Shown here: positions 1-9,670 of the stretch, in pieces
How positions within the stretch are numbered: position 1 is the stretch's first letter
Layout: each line of letters begins with the position of its first letter
NCBI GenBank assembly: GCA_003117195.1
Contig: BDSI01000057.1
Location: 372,001-436,000, forward strand
Direction: 5' to 3'
Source of the DNA: Eudorina sp. 2006-703-Eu-15
Lineage: Eukaryota > Chlorophyta > Chlorophyceae > Chlamydomonadales > Volvocaceae
Length of the DNA: 64,000 nucleotides
Made by a program: the position numbers and the translations under genes
The notes under the pieces: generated by a model
Databases searched by the model: none
What the model was told of the DNA's origin: nothing
What the model saw: the letters and a program-made list of their open reading frames with translations, nothing else

Positions 1-617
1 CCGAATCCAGGCAAGGTCAGCAAGGGCCTCAAGCCGGAGATCATAAGCCAGCTGCCGGTGGTCCGGTTGTGCAGCCTGAAGGGACATGCTGACATGGTGG
101 CTATCGACCGGTGAGTGAGGTTCGCGAGCTCTGCTGCTGCGGCTGCTACGTGCCACCTACAGCCGCTTGGTGATCCTTTGCTGCATTACCACCTTGATCC
201 TATCAGCTGCTGCATCTGCCAACTGGAGTTAGAGGAGGATGAGGACATCACGCCTTTGCCATGCCGGCACTGCTACCACACAGACTGTGTGCGGCAGTGG
301 CTTCAGCAAAGCAAGGTACGACGTCGCGGGGATATGTGTCGTCGATCGATCGCATGCCCGAACCGCACGATGATGGACATAACATGCTTCATCTTGACGT
401 GTGTTGATATCATGTCCTTCGATACTAGACAGCTCAGCGATTCGCAGCAACACGCGCGTGTTGAACTCCCTCGCGGCTTTGCCTCTCGTGCCCACAAGCC
501 GCTCACGCATCATGCGAACCCCTACACGCAGTACATCCCGCTGTCTGACACTCTCACCGCGCCGCGCTACCGGCACAGGCATGCCCCGTTTGCGGCAAGG
601 AGCTGGAGCCACTGTAA
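1..617 (+). CDS. RING-H2 finger protein, C-terminal part (5' end outside window)
   Basis: Three exons can be joined in phase: 1-110, 207-315 and 579-617, with GT-AG introns. The last exon ends at a TAA at 615-617. The spliced frame gives a C3H2C3 RING: C-x2-C (CCIC) at the start of the second exon, then C-x-H-x2-H-x2-C (PCRHCYHTDC), and finally CPVC in the third exon, followed by only seven residues. RING-H2 domains recruit E2 enzymes, so the expected role is an E3 ubiquitin ligase; substrate and location cannot be read. The short hydrophobic-plus-LP stretch before the RING (ISQLPVVRL) is typical of plant/algal RING-H2 proteins. An acceptor at 161-162 was rejected because it breaks phase, whereas the one at 205-206 keeps it. 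The start codon and N-terminus lie left of the window. Confidence 0.75.
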
Positions 618-1889
618 GCGAAGAAGGCGCCGCTTCAGTGGCGATGTGTTGCGAAGTGTGAGAGTTGCGGATTGTTGGAGGCGGGCTCAGAAGTGTTCCG
701 TCCGGACTTGGGCCCCTGTGACACGAGGGTGCTGTTTAGACTCCGGCTGCACATGGCAGGAGTATGCAGCGGCAAGTGAGACTCCAGTGTGAATGGCTGA
801 AGGCGGAGTTCCGCCGCGCGGGGTCAAAATACCTGCGGGCGGCATTGTGGGGCGAGGGTCAGGTAACGACGCGCATTGCATGCGTGGGATTCCGCCATTG
901 AGGTGCAGAGCCGTTTAGCACCATTCACCTCAATGAGCAACTCATAACGATGCGCCAACGCGCTTCATTGCTGAGCATATGCATATTGCGCTCGAAGTTA
1001 GCGTCAGTCAATCCGGGGACAGCGTGACGAGGGTGGAGGTATGTGGCCGGAAGTCCCGTGCCTGGCTGTAAACCCTTTAGCTCTTCCTGGCTCCCGGCTG
1101 TAGCTTTTGGCAGAAGCGTGCTTGCGTAGGGGTGGTGCATAGCTGCTTATTTCTGGGGTGCGCTTGAGCTCCTGCGGTTATCGGCCCCAAGCATATGCGA
1201 AGCTTGATGTTTGGCTTCGGTTGACAGGTACCCCTAAAGGTGCCATATTCATATCCGTGTGCATTATTTGACCAGGTTGCTGCGCACGCCACAGGTGATT
1301 TGAATCATTCTTCATTTATTCGTGACGGCGGCGGTGCCTCCCGGACCCGTAAGTTCTGTGAAGGGGCGTGCACCGCATTGGCGACGCTTCACACACGAAG
1401 CCCATCCCTGGTCATTACCGTTATGCTGTTTGCCGTACATGCCACCGGACGGATGTATCCCTCCGCCCTTTCGGAGATCGGACCGTTAAATCGATCAACT
1501 AGCCTCACGTCAACGGTGTCACACATCGTATGCCCCCGGCTGCCAAGCATAACTGCAACATCGCTGGTGCCGGCCTCAACGACACACCTCTCAGGGATGG
1601 TGCTCCCCAACCCTTGACTGAACACGTCGAGGGTAACCACATCACACCCCAACTCATGTCGATGCAAGACACATTCATTCAGAATCATTCGTTCATGGCA
1701 TGGCCACTGCGCGCTTTGCGGCATACCGTATGGGCCAACAGAGCGCGCAGCGCGAGGGACCCGTCAATCCGCGGCTGCAAAAGGGGCACTTCCACCGCAT
1801 GTGCTTAACGTGCGCCGCACCTGGTGTTTCGACCCATCGGCGACACCGATCCGCCAAGTCATCGCCAAGACCCAATCACTGCATATTCA
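618..1889. other. Intergenic region between two convergent RING genes
   Basis: Both flanking genes end here, so this stretch must contain the two 3' untranslated regions. Short open frames exist on both strands, but none has family motifs, consistent splice sites or a codon pattern that supports a gene. A TGTAA at 1067-1071 is the only clear 3'-end signal seen for the plus-strand gene. Confidence 0.5.
1067..1071 (+). terminator. Putative TGTAA poly(A) signal for the RING-H2 gene
   Basis: TGTAA lies 450 bases after the stop codon at 617. UGUAA is the usual polyadenylation signal in chlamydomonadalean algae. A second TGTAA overlaps the stop codon itself (613-617) and is less likely to be used. 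Confidence 0.35.
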
Positions 1890-3426
1890 CTAATGAGTTG
1901 ACGCCGTGCCGTCCTTAGGTTCCAGCAGCGGCGAATTACAGAGCGGGCAAGCCGGCGCCCGGGTGTAATCCGTCGCCGACAAGAACCATTTATCCACGCA
2001 CTCCACGTGGAATCGGTGGCCGCAGCGCAATACACGCAGCACATCAGCATCAGACGTCGTGCGCTCCCTCCCGTCGGCTGCCTCGCCACCGGCCGTGTCC
2101 GCATCACGCCCGTCGGAGCCCGAGCTGGGTTTGGGGCCGGCCGCTGTGTAGTCCTCGCAGCAGATGCTGCATGAGTGCGCACTGGAGCCCCCATGCTCAA
2201 GCAGCTGGCGCACCAGCTCGCCTTTCTCCAAGCACTTAACGGGCTCAAGCCCGCGCGCACGAATAAGGTCCTGCAAATCAAGGCAGTGGTCAAATGCCCC
2301 GTCAATGCAGGTTCCCATGTCATGCTGACACCCAGATGGACCAGCTCATGTCAGTTGTCGCTGATGGGAGGTTACAAGAGACGGCGCAACCCCACACGCG
2401 GCCGGTTAGGGCTTTTGTGCACAGGGACTGCAGGTCCAGGGCTACGGCTGGAAGGCTCCAGCAGTTCGGCACTCCTCGTGCCCACGCTAGGCACCCATGC
2501 CACGTGTGCACGATGGTTGCCGATGTCGCCGTTCACTCTCGCAGGTATTTGAGCACAGTACAGTTCACCGAAGCCCGTTCAGGTGCCTGGTTAAGCGACA
2601 GCTCGCGACCACAGTCGAAATTTCGGAACGTATTAGGCCTTACGCATCACAGCCCGACTAGCTAGGCATACCTTGAGCTCGTGGACAGTCAGGGCTTTTA
2701 GCTGATCTGCTGTCATATAAGACTCCGTCGGCAGCTTCAGTAAAGCGTCCGTGATCTCCTCCAGTCCGACCCGAGGACGCCCATGCTGCTGCGGCCGGCC
2801 GCGACCTCCCGGCCCTTGCGGGGCATGACCGTTCCCCGCAGGGGCGTTCTGATAACCCTGAAGCAGCAGCTGTACAAGGAAGCTCCAACCGCCGTTCCGT
2901 GAAACCTGTAAGGACCGATGCCGGCACATACCATTCCTGGGGAAAACTTCTTTCCCCGCTCGCAAGACAACAGGAATACCTGCCAAGCAGCCTGATTGGT
3001 GGCACTGCAGAGGTCGCACCCTAACTGATGTCTAATGGTTGATCGCGTGCGATGCTGCCGCCAGGATCGCACTGAACGGACACTACGCCTGGCCCTGAAA
3101 CCCCCCGGCCCACCCTGTCCGCCCTCGCACCAGCAGCTCCTTACCCAGCGCACAAAATACAGGGAAGCTGTAGCACACAGTGCCGCAAGCACCAGAAGCC
3201 ACAGCACATCCCCATTCGCCAACTGCCTCCTTGAACCCTGAAAATGCCAGACGGAACCGCGTTGCAGCCTTGAACCTATGCGACAGGCTGCACCCAGTCT
3301 TCTTACACTGAAGTCCAATCCTTGCAAGAAGTATGGCGCAATCTGTATCAAGAACGGTACTAGAGCTATGAGTGGTCCCACCGACCAGGAGCCACCCTGG
3401 CCCGAATTGAAAAAGAATATAAGCAT
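1890..3426 (-). CDS. Membrane-anchored SAP-like/RING-H2 protein, probable E3 ubiquitin ligase
   Basis: Four exons join in phase 0: 3307-3426, 3145-3237, 2672-2905 and 1890-2270 (275 aa). The first two exons each carry one hydrophobic segment (about residues 14-34 and 50-66), suggesting two membrane passes. A Gly/Pro/Gln-rich linker follows. Across the exon 3/4 junction runs a SAP-like helix-turn-helix (about residues 130-172: ALTVHELK, then DLIRARGL and KGELVRQLL). The C-terminus is a RING-H2: CSIC, then CGHRFHVEC and CPLC, with an inserted Ser/Asp/Gly-rich loop of about 40 residues between the first and second cysteine pairs. The family role would be ubiquitin transfer at an internal membrane; the target is unknown. 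The chosen start is the first ATG in frame (3424-3426). Exons upstream of it cannot be excluded. Confidence 0.7.
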
Positions 3427-4213
3427 CAATAACTAGTTAGTTGGCGCTGTGCTAAAGAAAGGTAAGTAGCTGTGGGAGAAATGCAAGTCAAACGCTTCTC
3501 GATCTTCTCTTGTACTTTGTTATGCTATCCAACCTTGTGCAATGCAGCAATTTCATTAAAGAATGACAAAGCCGTTGCTTCCTATCATCGGCTCCGGTAC
3601 CGCACGACACTGCCGTCCAGATACTTCAAAAGCGTTCAATGAATAAGGGTTACCTCGAGGTTACATGATGGCAAGCGTCTTGCAGGTGCACACCGCGCTG
3701 CGCACCCGTGCGGCATACGGCGCAGCACCACCGATGTCCATGGCCATCGATGTCGTACTAAGCACGACCTATGCACCATCTCAGTCGCACATGGTTGCGT
3801 CCCTGTGCGTTCGTCCTTGTTTGTAAAGTCCGGTTGTCGGATCGGCATTGCGGCAGGTTTTGTACCTGCTGTGCCATCCGCAGCCCGTCCTGCACTGGCT
3901 TCACCACATGCAGACCAAGGGAACCTCAAATCCCACATCGTCGAGCGTCTATGTCTCTATTGGTGCCAAATAGTCCATGTCTGTCATACCGCATGTCAAA
4001 GAGGTATAGTGTTGTGTATCCTACATCCATCGCAGCACCCCGAAAGCGCCTTCCGTAACCTGACATCAGTCAGCATGCCATTGGCCCGTTGCGCCGCATG
4101 GCCAACAAGCATCACCTGCGCTTTCCACTACATTACCTATCGGGAAACTCGAACCCTCTAGTCATGTAAATGTCACCTGTCCATTACTGAGCAACAGACG
4201 TCAGATAGACAAC
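3427..4213. other. Intergenic: 3' flank of the BUD31-like gene and upstream region of the SAP/RING gene
   Basis: Both flanking genes are on the minus strand, so this interval holds the 3' untranslated region of one and the promoter side of the other. Open frames here (for example 3771-4058 plus and 3636-3938 minus) lack any recognisable motif or splice support. No TATA-like element is clear. Confidence 0.4.
3661..3665 (-). terminator. Putative TGTAA poly(A) signal for the BUD31-like gene
   Basis: TTACA on the plus strand reads TGTAA on the minus strand, about 550 bases past the stop at 4214. Confidence 0.35.
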
Positions 4214-5889
4214 TCAATCAAGCGCTTTCGTGCCCTTCTTCAATGCCTCCAGCCGCGCCCGGACTTCCGCAGGCATGTCGTCGTCATCGTCCCCGTCAAA
4301 GTCCGACGCTGGCCGCTTGCGGCTGCCGCTGCTGGGCCCGGGTCCGTCATCCGCCGCTCCCCCGAATTCCCCGGCCTGCTCCCCGGGCGCGCCCTGTCCC
4401 CACGTCGTTCGGTTCTCCTCGAGCTTCGCGCCATCCTCATCATCCAGCGGCGTGTTCCACCAGACGGGGCCACCGAACCTGACGACGGGAGGGATTGGAG
4501 ACAATCACGTGGTGACCACAGACGAAATCCAGCAACGACGTGACGGCAATTCTGGCAGATTTGGCGTCGCCCAAGTTGTTGCACAAATGCTTTGTGAAAC
4601 TGAAGACCTCGCGCAACCCACGTGGCTGTTCAAGTGCCCTTCGGCGTCTCTGAAGCAGTACGCGGGTTTCAAACACTCGGCTCCGCAAGCCAGGAAGGAC
4701 CACTGAGCCATACAATACGGTCCTCAGAATTCGTCCAGACTGTCTTGGTTTCGAATTCTCAGGGTCAGTCGCAATCTGAGCCCAAATCCAAAGCAAATGA
4801 CTAAACGCGGGCTCACCAGCTTTTCCCCCTGATTGCGATACCGTACCACGTGTCTTCTGCCACTCCAGTATCCCATCCTCCTTATGTACATCCCCACGAC
4901 CAGCCCCGGCCATCAGCAGCCCTCCCAACTGGCGCGCCTCCGCCATAAGTACGTCGTCACACTTACTTTCCATCCCCCGACGCGCAGGAAATGCACCCGG
5001 TCTGCACATCCGGGGTAATCCGCTGCTGCTTGGCACGTGCGCGTAGGGGAACACGGCAGTGGCTTGTCGTTCCGAAGTTGTGATTGCCCTTTTGAATCGC
5101 CAGCATTGAGCACAGGATCTCATATCCAGGCTTGCGCCATTTGGCGATGAGGGCGCCGTCCGCCACCTTTTCGCGGACCAGCCACTCAAACTGCAGTCGC
5201 CGGGTATCAATGCGTGCAGGAAAGTCAGGAGGGCTAGTCTTTCTGCGGACTCATAGCAAGGCAGCAGGCACGCTCCCTCCATATTGGTCGCGACTGTTCC
5301 CGCGTCGAGCGGCAAACCCAACACCACGAAACCACGGGTGGACCCGTTGAAACCTGGTACCGGCGAATGCTATCACAGAAGCCGATGTGTGTACTAATTT
5401 GCTGTTTTGATGCTGCCTCTCGACTGAAGGGGACGTGGGGGTGTCAACCATCGCGTTCTCCTCGTTTTCGCGCCCAAAAAAAAAAACGAAAACGATTCAC
5501 AGCCATGCATGTTGCTATTCCCTGCGCATCTTAGCAACGATCCCTTATAAATCATGTATAATCACGCCTTAAGACAACCCGACACGGCAAGCTAGATCCA
5601 TGAGCTCGTCAGGTGCCCCCGCACGAGAGCTTGTGGTAGTGCAAACCGGCAACAAAAGCCTTACCAGCTCTTTAGACATAACTTTGCGCTGGTACATGAG
5701 GTCGTAAATGAACCGATTTTTCTCCCAATGCAAGCGGTGGATTTTCCATGTTAGCTCCGTCTTGCGTTTGCCCTCATGCTCCTCGTTGACAGCTTCCTTG
5801 AGCTGTTGCTCGAAATCCTCTATGACTTCCTCAATAAGTTCCCATCCCTCCGGCGGCTTCTTGCCTTTGAGCTTTCGACGTAAGGACAT
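4214..5889 (-). CDS. BUD31: BUD31/G10-like spliceosome protein with C-terminal extension
   Basis: Exons 5665-5889 and 4967-5190 encode a BUD31 (G10) family protein, a core component of the activated spliceosome. Seen directly: PPEGWELIE near the N-terminus, EGKRKTE, FIYDLMYQRK, then ALIAKWRKPGYE, NFGTTSHCRVP and a CASGD end, all at the positions expected for a protein of about 145-150 aa. The zinc-binding part is degenerate (see findings). The frame would stop at TAA 4963-4965, but that TAA sits inside a perfect GTAAGT donor. Splicing to the acceptor at 4479-4480 keeps phase and adds exon 4214-4478 (WWNTPLDDEDG, then acidic DGDDDDD and a Lys-containing helix), giving 237 aa. That last exon has no ATG of its own, which favours it being part of this gene. 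The start ATG is at 5887-5889. BUD31 identity is strong; the extension is inference. Confidence 0.82.
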
Positions 5890-6655
5890 TTATGTAGTGT
5901 ATTGGTGTAGAATGTTGAACGTTAGGAGAAACAAGTAAGCTCTGAAAACATATGACGTTACAGTAAGGCGGGGAATACGTTAATCAATCAGCAAGAATTG
6001 TATTGTGCTTTATGAGATAATAGTTATTTGCATCATAAGAAAAATACCCCGATGATCAGTTGATCACATGCAGCTTCATCCGGGCATCGGCCCTTGGGTC
6101 AACATCATACAGACTTGGGAAAGCAGTTATTCCTTTCGTAGGTGTTGTCGCTATTGCAAACAAATTGTTGACTGATTGCCACATAGCGTATTTTATTTTG
6201 CAACAAGGTCGAGTGTTCCGGGCTTTCAACCACCTGGGTTATGGGGCATCCTGAAAGACAAGGACAAGGACGCCGCTGATTACCTAACAGCGCATATTAT
6301 AGATCTAAAACTGCCGTGCTGACCTTTCCAAGGTCCGGCGAAAGTGGGAAACAGCGTGTCCTGGGTGCCCGGGCCGGGCCGACGCGACAGTGAAGGGCTG
6401 GCGGATATGGCGGAGGTGAGAGGATGCATTTATGGGGAGCAATTTTATGAAGGGTTTGGAAAATGGGTGGGCTGGCTCTCACAATGGCCAGGTCACTCTA
6501 CCTGTCATCGGGTTCCTCGGCAACAGATAAAGTGCCGTCTTTCGATGCCGTCAAGCACGCTTCTGTATGTTTTCTTTCCGGAATCGAATCGGCCCTCAAG
6601 GGAAGGTATCCGACGTATCACACTCCAAGGGTTCCAAGGCAAACCGCTGCAACCA
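5890..6655. other. Intergenic: upstream region of the BUD31-like gene, left edge of the module duplication
   Basis: The part next to 5889 must carry the BUD31-like promoter. It is AT-richer than its surroundings (5890-6060). No gene is supported. Sequence similarity to the second module copy begins near 6656 (compare 12508). Confidence 0.4.
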
Positions 6656-6721
6656 CGTCCCACCTGGCCCGGTACACTACATACTGGTGCAACCCAAAAT
6701 ATACCATATGGGTGGTGATTG

Positions 6722-8754
6722 ATGCTACCCGGTTGTGTCACCTGCGACCGTTGCCGGCACCGGCAGGGTGCGGAGGTCTACAAAGAGCGCATGCGTGCAG
6801 CAGGACGACGGGCCCTGGAGGAGTTTCGGCGTCAGAAATGCGCAGTGGCCAAAAGACAAGGGGTGCCGACCGGCCCGGGACCAGGGTCCGAGCAAGCACA
6901 AATTGGGGGCCATCCGACGGTTGAGCTTACGACGTTCCGTGTACTAACACAACCGACAACTGTCGCGTCGGGAGGGCCCCCAACCAACCAAGCGACAGAG
7001 GTGCGGAGTGGTTTGCCGACGTTTGCTCAGGCACAGCGATGTTGACCTGCTAGCACGGCCCAGGGCGTCACTTGGATGCTGTGCCCCGTACCCCCTTACC
7101 CCTTCCTCAACGACGCAGTGTCCGGAATATCTGTGTCATTGACGGTGCAGCCTCCCTTTCCATCGGTTCTGCCTCTGCTTTCGAGACGATCCTGTGCTAC
7201 ACAACAGGTGCCAGGGTCTGCAACGTCGGCCGGTTGACCGCACCCCGTGTTTTGTCTTTCCGACCTGCGGCCCGCAGCCCTGTCCGCTCCGGGAACCCCT
7301 CGCCAACGTGACGTGATCCGCACCCGCCCGCGCCGGTACCCGCAGCTGCATCAACTCTCGCCCGCCATCGCCATGGCCAGCTCATCCACGGGGACACTGC
7401 CACCCGGCAGCTCCAACCTGGCCCCTGGACCATGGCCGCTGTCCTCCTCACCCTGCTCCGTCACCTCAACCGTCGGTTGCGGCATCAGTGTGAGCAGTCT
7501 CGGATCCGCGAGTGTAGGCTTCAGCACCCTGCAGGCGGGCAGCAGCGCCTGCCCCAGTCCGGGAGCTCAGCGAGAGGGGGCGACGGGGCTGAGCCTGGGC
7601 GGATTGAGGGTAGCCGGGCCGGAAGAGGACGATGTTCGGCTGCCCGCGGCTGTGAGCCCCGGTGTGGCCAGTAGCAGCCGGGGCGGTGCAGCGGACCAGG
7701 CGCTCGTGGACATGCTCCTTTCCCAGGTGCGGCGGCGTGGGGCACAGGAGAGGTTAACAGTTGCTCTAGGTCAATTCGGAATGCAGAGGCTTCTGGAAAG
7801 TGTGGACGGCTGGGGTCGTCAGCGCTTGATACATTCCCGGGGAGCCGGAGGGGTCAAAGTTTGGTTCAGCTTGTCGTACAGTCGATATGCACAGCAGACG
7901 ATGCCGTGCAGCCTGATATGCACTTGCTGCACCAACTGCAGTTACTGCATCTGACTTCAATCGTATTGAACGCGTTCTGGAGAGAAATTGCATCAGGTGA
8001 AAGCGCAAGTAACCAAGCATGCATGAGCCTGCCTGGTAGCTGGTACTGTCCTATGGTTGCGGTGGAGGTGGCGGACAACGTCGGGTTCCGACCCACCCCG
8101 GCGGCCGCTCACCGACAGGTGGAGGCGCTGATGCGGGAGAAGGCCTCACTGGCGGCTGAGAACGCTGGGTTGCGGCAGCAAGTGGACCAGCTCACGGAGC
8201 TGGTGGGCTGGCTATCCCTGGAGCGGGGCGGAGATGGGGAGGGCGAGGCGGCAGGCATTGCCTTGGAGCTGGCAGAATCCAGCGAGGATCACGATTCCTT
8301 GTACGGCAGGTCGCCGACACCGACCGTAGCACCGCCGGAGCAAGGGGAATGTGCGGGAACGGCCGATCCTGCGCCGGGGTACCCGAGCAGCGCACCGGCC
8401 TCCGCGTTTCCCGACGGCAATGAAGCTGCAGGCACACAGCGCGGGTGGCTGCGTGCAACTGCCATGGACAACGGACGGGAAGGTCGAGCAGGCCCCGCTA
8501 CGGAGGAGGACGGTCGGGGGCACGGAGCAAGTTGCGGTGAACAGAGATCGCATGGCGCAGGGTGTGGCGGGGCAACGCGCACGCCGCCGCAGGACTCCAC
8601 ATCGTCAGGGGGCCAGGGGGAAGGCCTGGGGCGGGATGAGTCGGCCGAGGTGCTAGGACTTGCGCAAGGGAGTCAGCAGGTGGGGACCCGCGGTATCAGT
8701 GGTGAGGTGGAGCCCGGGGGAGGCAGCGTTCAAACGGCATCACCTCTATGGTAG
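6722..8754 (+). CDS. Gene A1: basic and coiled-coil (bZIP-like) protein of unknown function
   Basis: Three exons join in phase 0: 6722-7000, 7346-7726 and 8119-8754 (431 aa), each with a GTGCGG donor where one is needed. The first exon has a CVTCDRC cysteine cluster (residues 5-11) and then an Arg/Lys-rich helix (YKERMRAAGRRALEEFRRQK). The second exon is Ser/Gly-rich. The third opens with a heptad pattern (ALMREKASLAAENAGLRQQV, Leu every seventh residue) and ends in an acidic, Gly-rich tail. The layout recalls a bZIP factor, but the basic region and zipper are far apart and the bZIP Asn/Arg signature is missing, so I do not assign it. It is unrecognised otherwise and sits 0.9 kb upstream of B1 on the same strand. 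Confidence 0.45.
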
Positions 8755-9670
8755 ATAAACGAGGTATTTACGGTGGCTGCGGGCACGCGTGGAGTGCGGA
8801 TTCACGGGGAGGACAGCCGGGCGATTGCCTGACACGGGCCGTTGTAACGTTGTCTCTGGCGCCGTTGCCGGCTGTACGCCCTTCGAGAAAGATAGGGAAG
8901 GCAGGTCGGGGGAAGGCAGTAGAGAGGTGGTGGGGGAGAGGTTACCACCTACGCCTCTGGACAGTAAAACGATACCGTACAATATCCATGCCCTTGGAAT
9001 TGCATAGGTTCATAAGTTATACAGCGATTTTCAGGCCGACACTGTGTACAGAAACCGTTACACTGAGCTCAACCGCTTGGTGACCACTGAGAACTAACTG
9101 CGCCCACATACATGCCTTGAGTTTACAGTTCCTCCTTGCCTCATACACTTTTGCTTTGCGTCATATGTGTACGCGTCTCACAGTGCAAACGGCAGCAGCA
9201 ACTTTTCGGCAATACGTCCTACTGCGATCGTTCGCACAGGGTTTATTGAAAGGCTCGATACGAAACTCTTTGTGGGTGCATTTCAAGAACGGCTGCCAGC
9301 CCTGACAACAGCCTTACCGGGGCAGCTCGCCACAAAGCGAGGGCCCCGATGCTCAAGGCCTGCACGGTGCGCCTTTTGTAGCCTGTATTTCCTGCATGCT
9401 TGTTGTAATTTGGCCAGGTCATGTGTATGCAGCGGAAGATGTACGCGGCTACTGCTTGCTGCCAGGGAAAGCGGCTTGTGCAGTGAAACCCAACCCTTCA
9501 ACTTCTGTTCCAGTGCATAGAGTATTATAATACCCGAAATATGAACGAAATATAACCTGTCACATTCTTTCCGATACTGTATAACACTGGCCGGGTGAGA
9601 TGCCACCTAACGCTATGCTGCTGTTGTTCATCACCTGCAGCTTTAGCCACCACGTAGCCTTGGAGACGTT
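8755..9670 (+). promoter_or_regulatory. A-B intergenic spacer, promoter region of B1
   Basis: No gene is supported between A1 and B1. The equivalent spacer in copy 2 (about 14119-15409) is clearly related, for example the CATATGTGTACGCGTCTCAC blocks at 9161-9180 and 14906-14925, and the segment just before the B start codon (GGAGACGTTATGACCAAAGG, at 9662 and 15401). The shared sequence makes this the likely promoter and 5' leader of gene B in both copies. Confidence 0.4.

Noticed and set aside
163..206. Extension of the RING-H2 second exon to an acceptor at 161-162
   Set aside because: It would put the joined frame out of phase; the acceptor at 205-206 keeps the RING in frame.
4214..4504. 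Independent small gene starting at 4504
   Set aside because: The apparent start is TTG, not ATG. The frame is better explained as the last exon of the BUD31-like gene.
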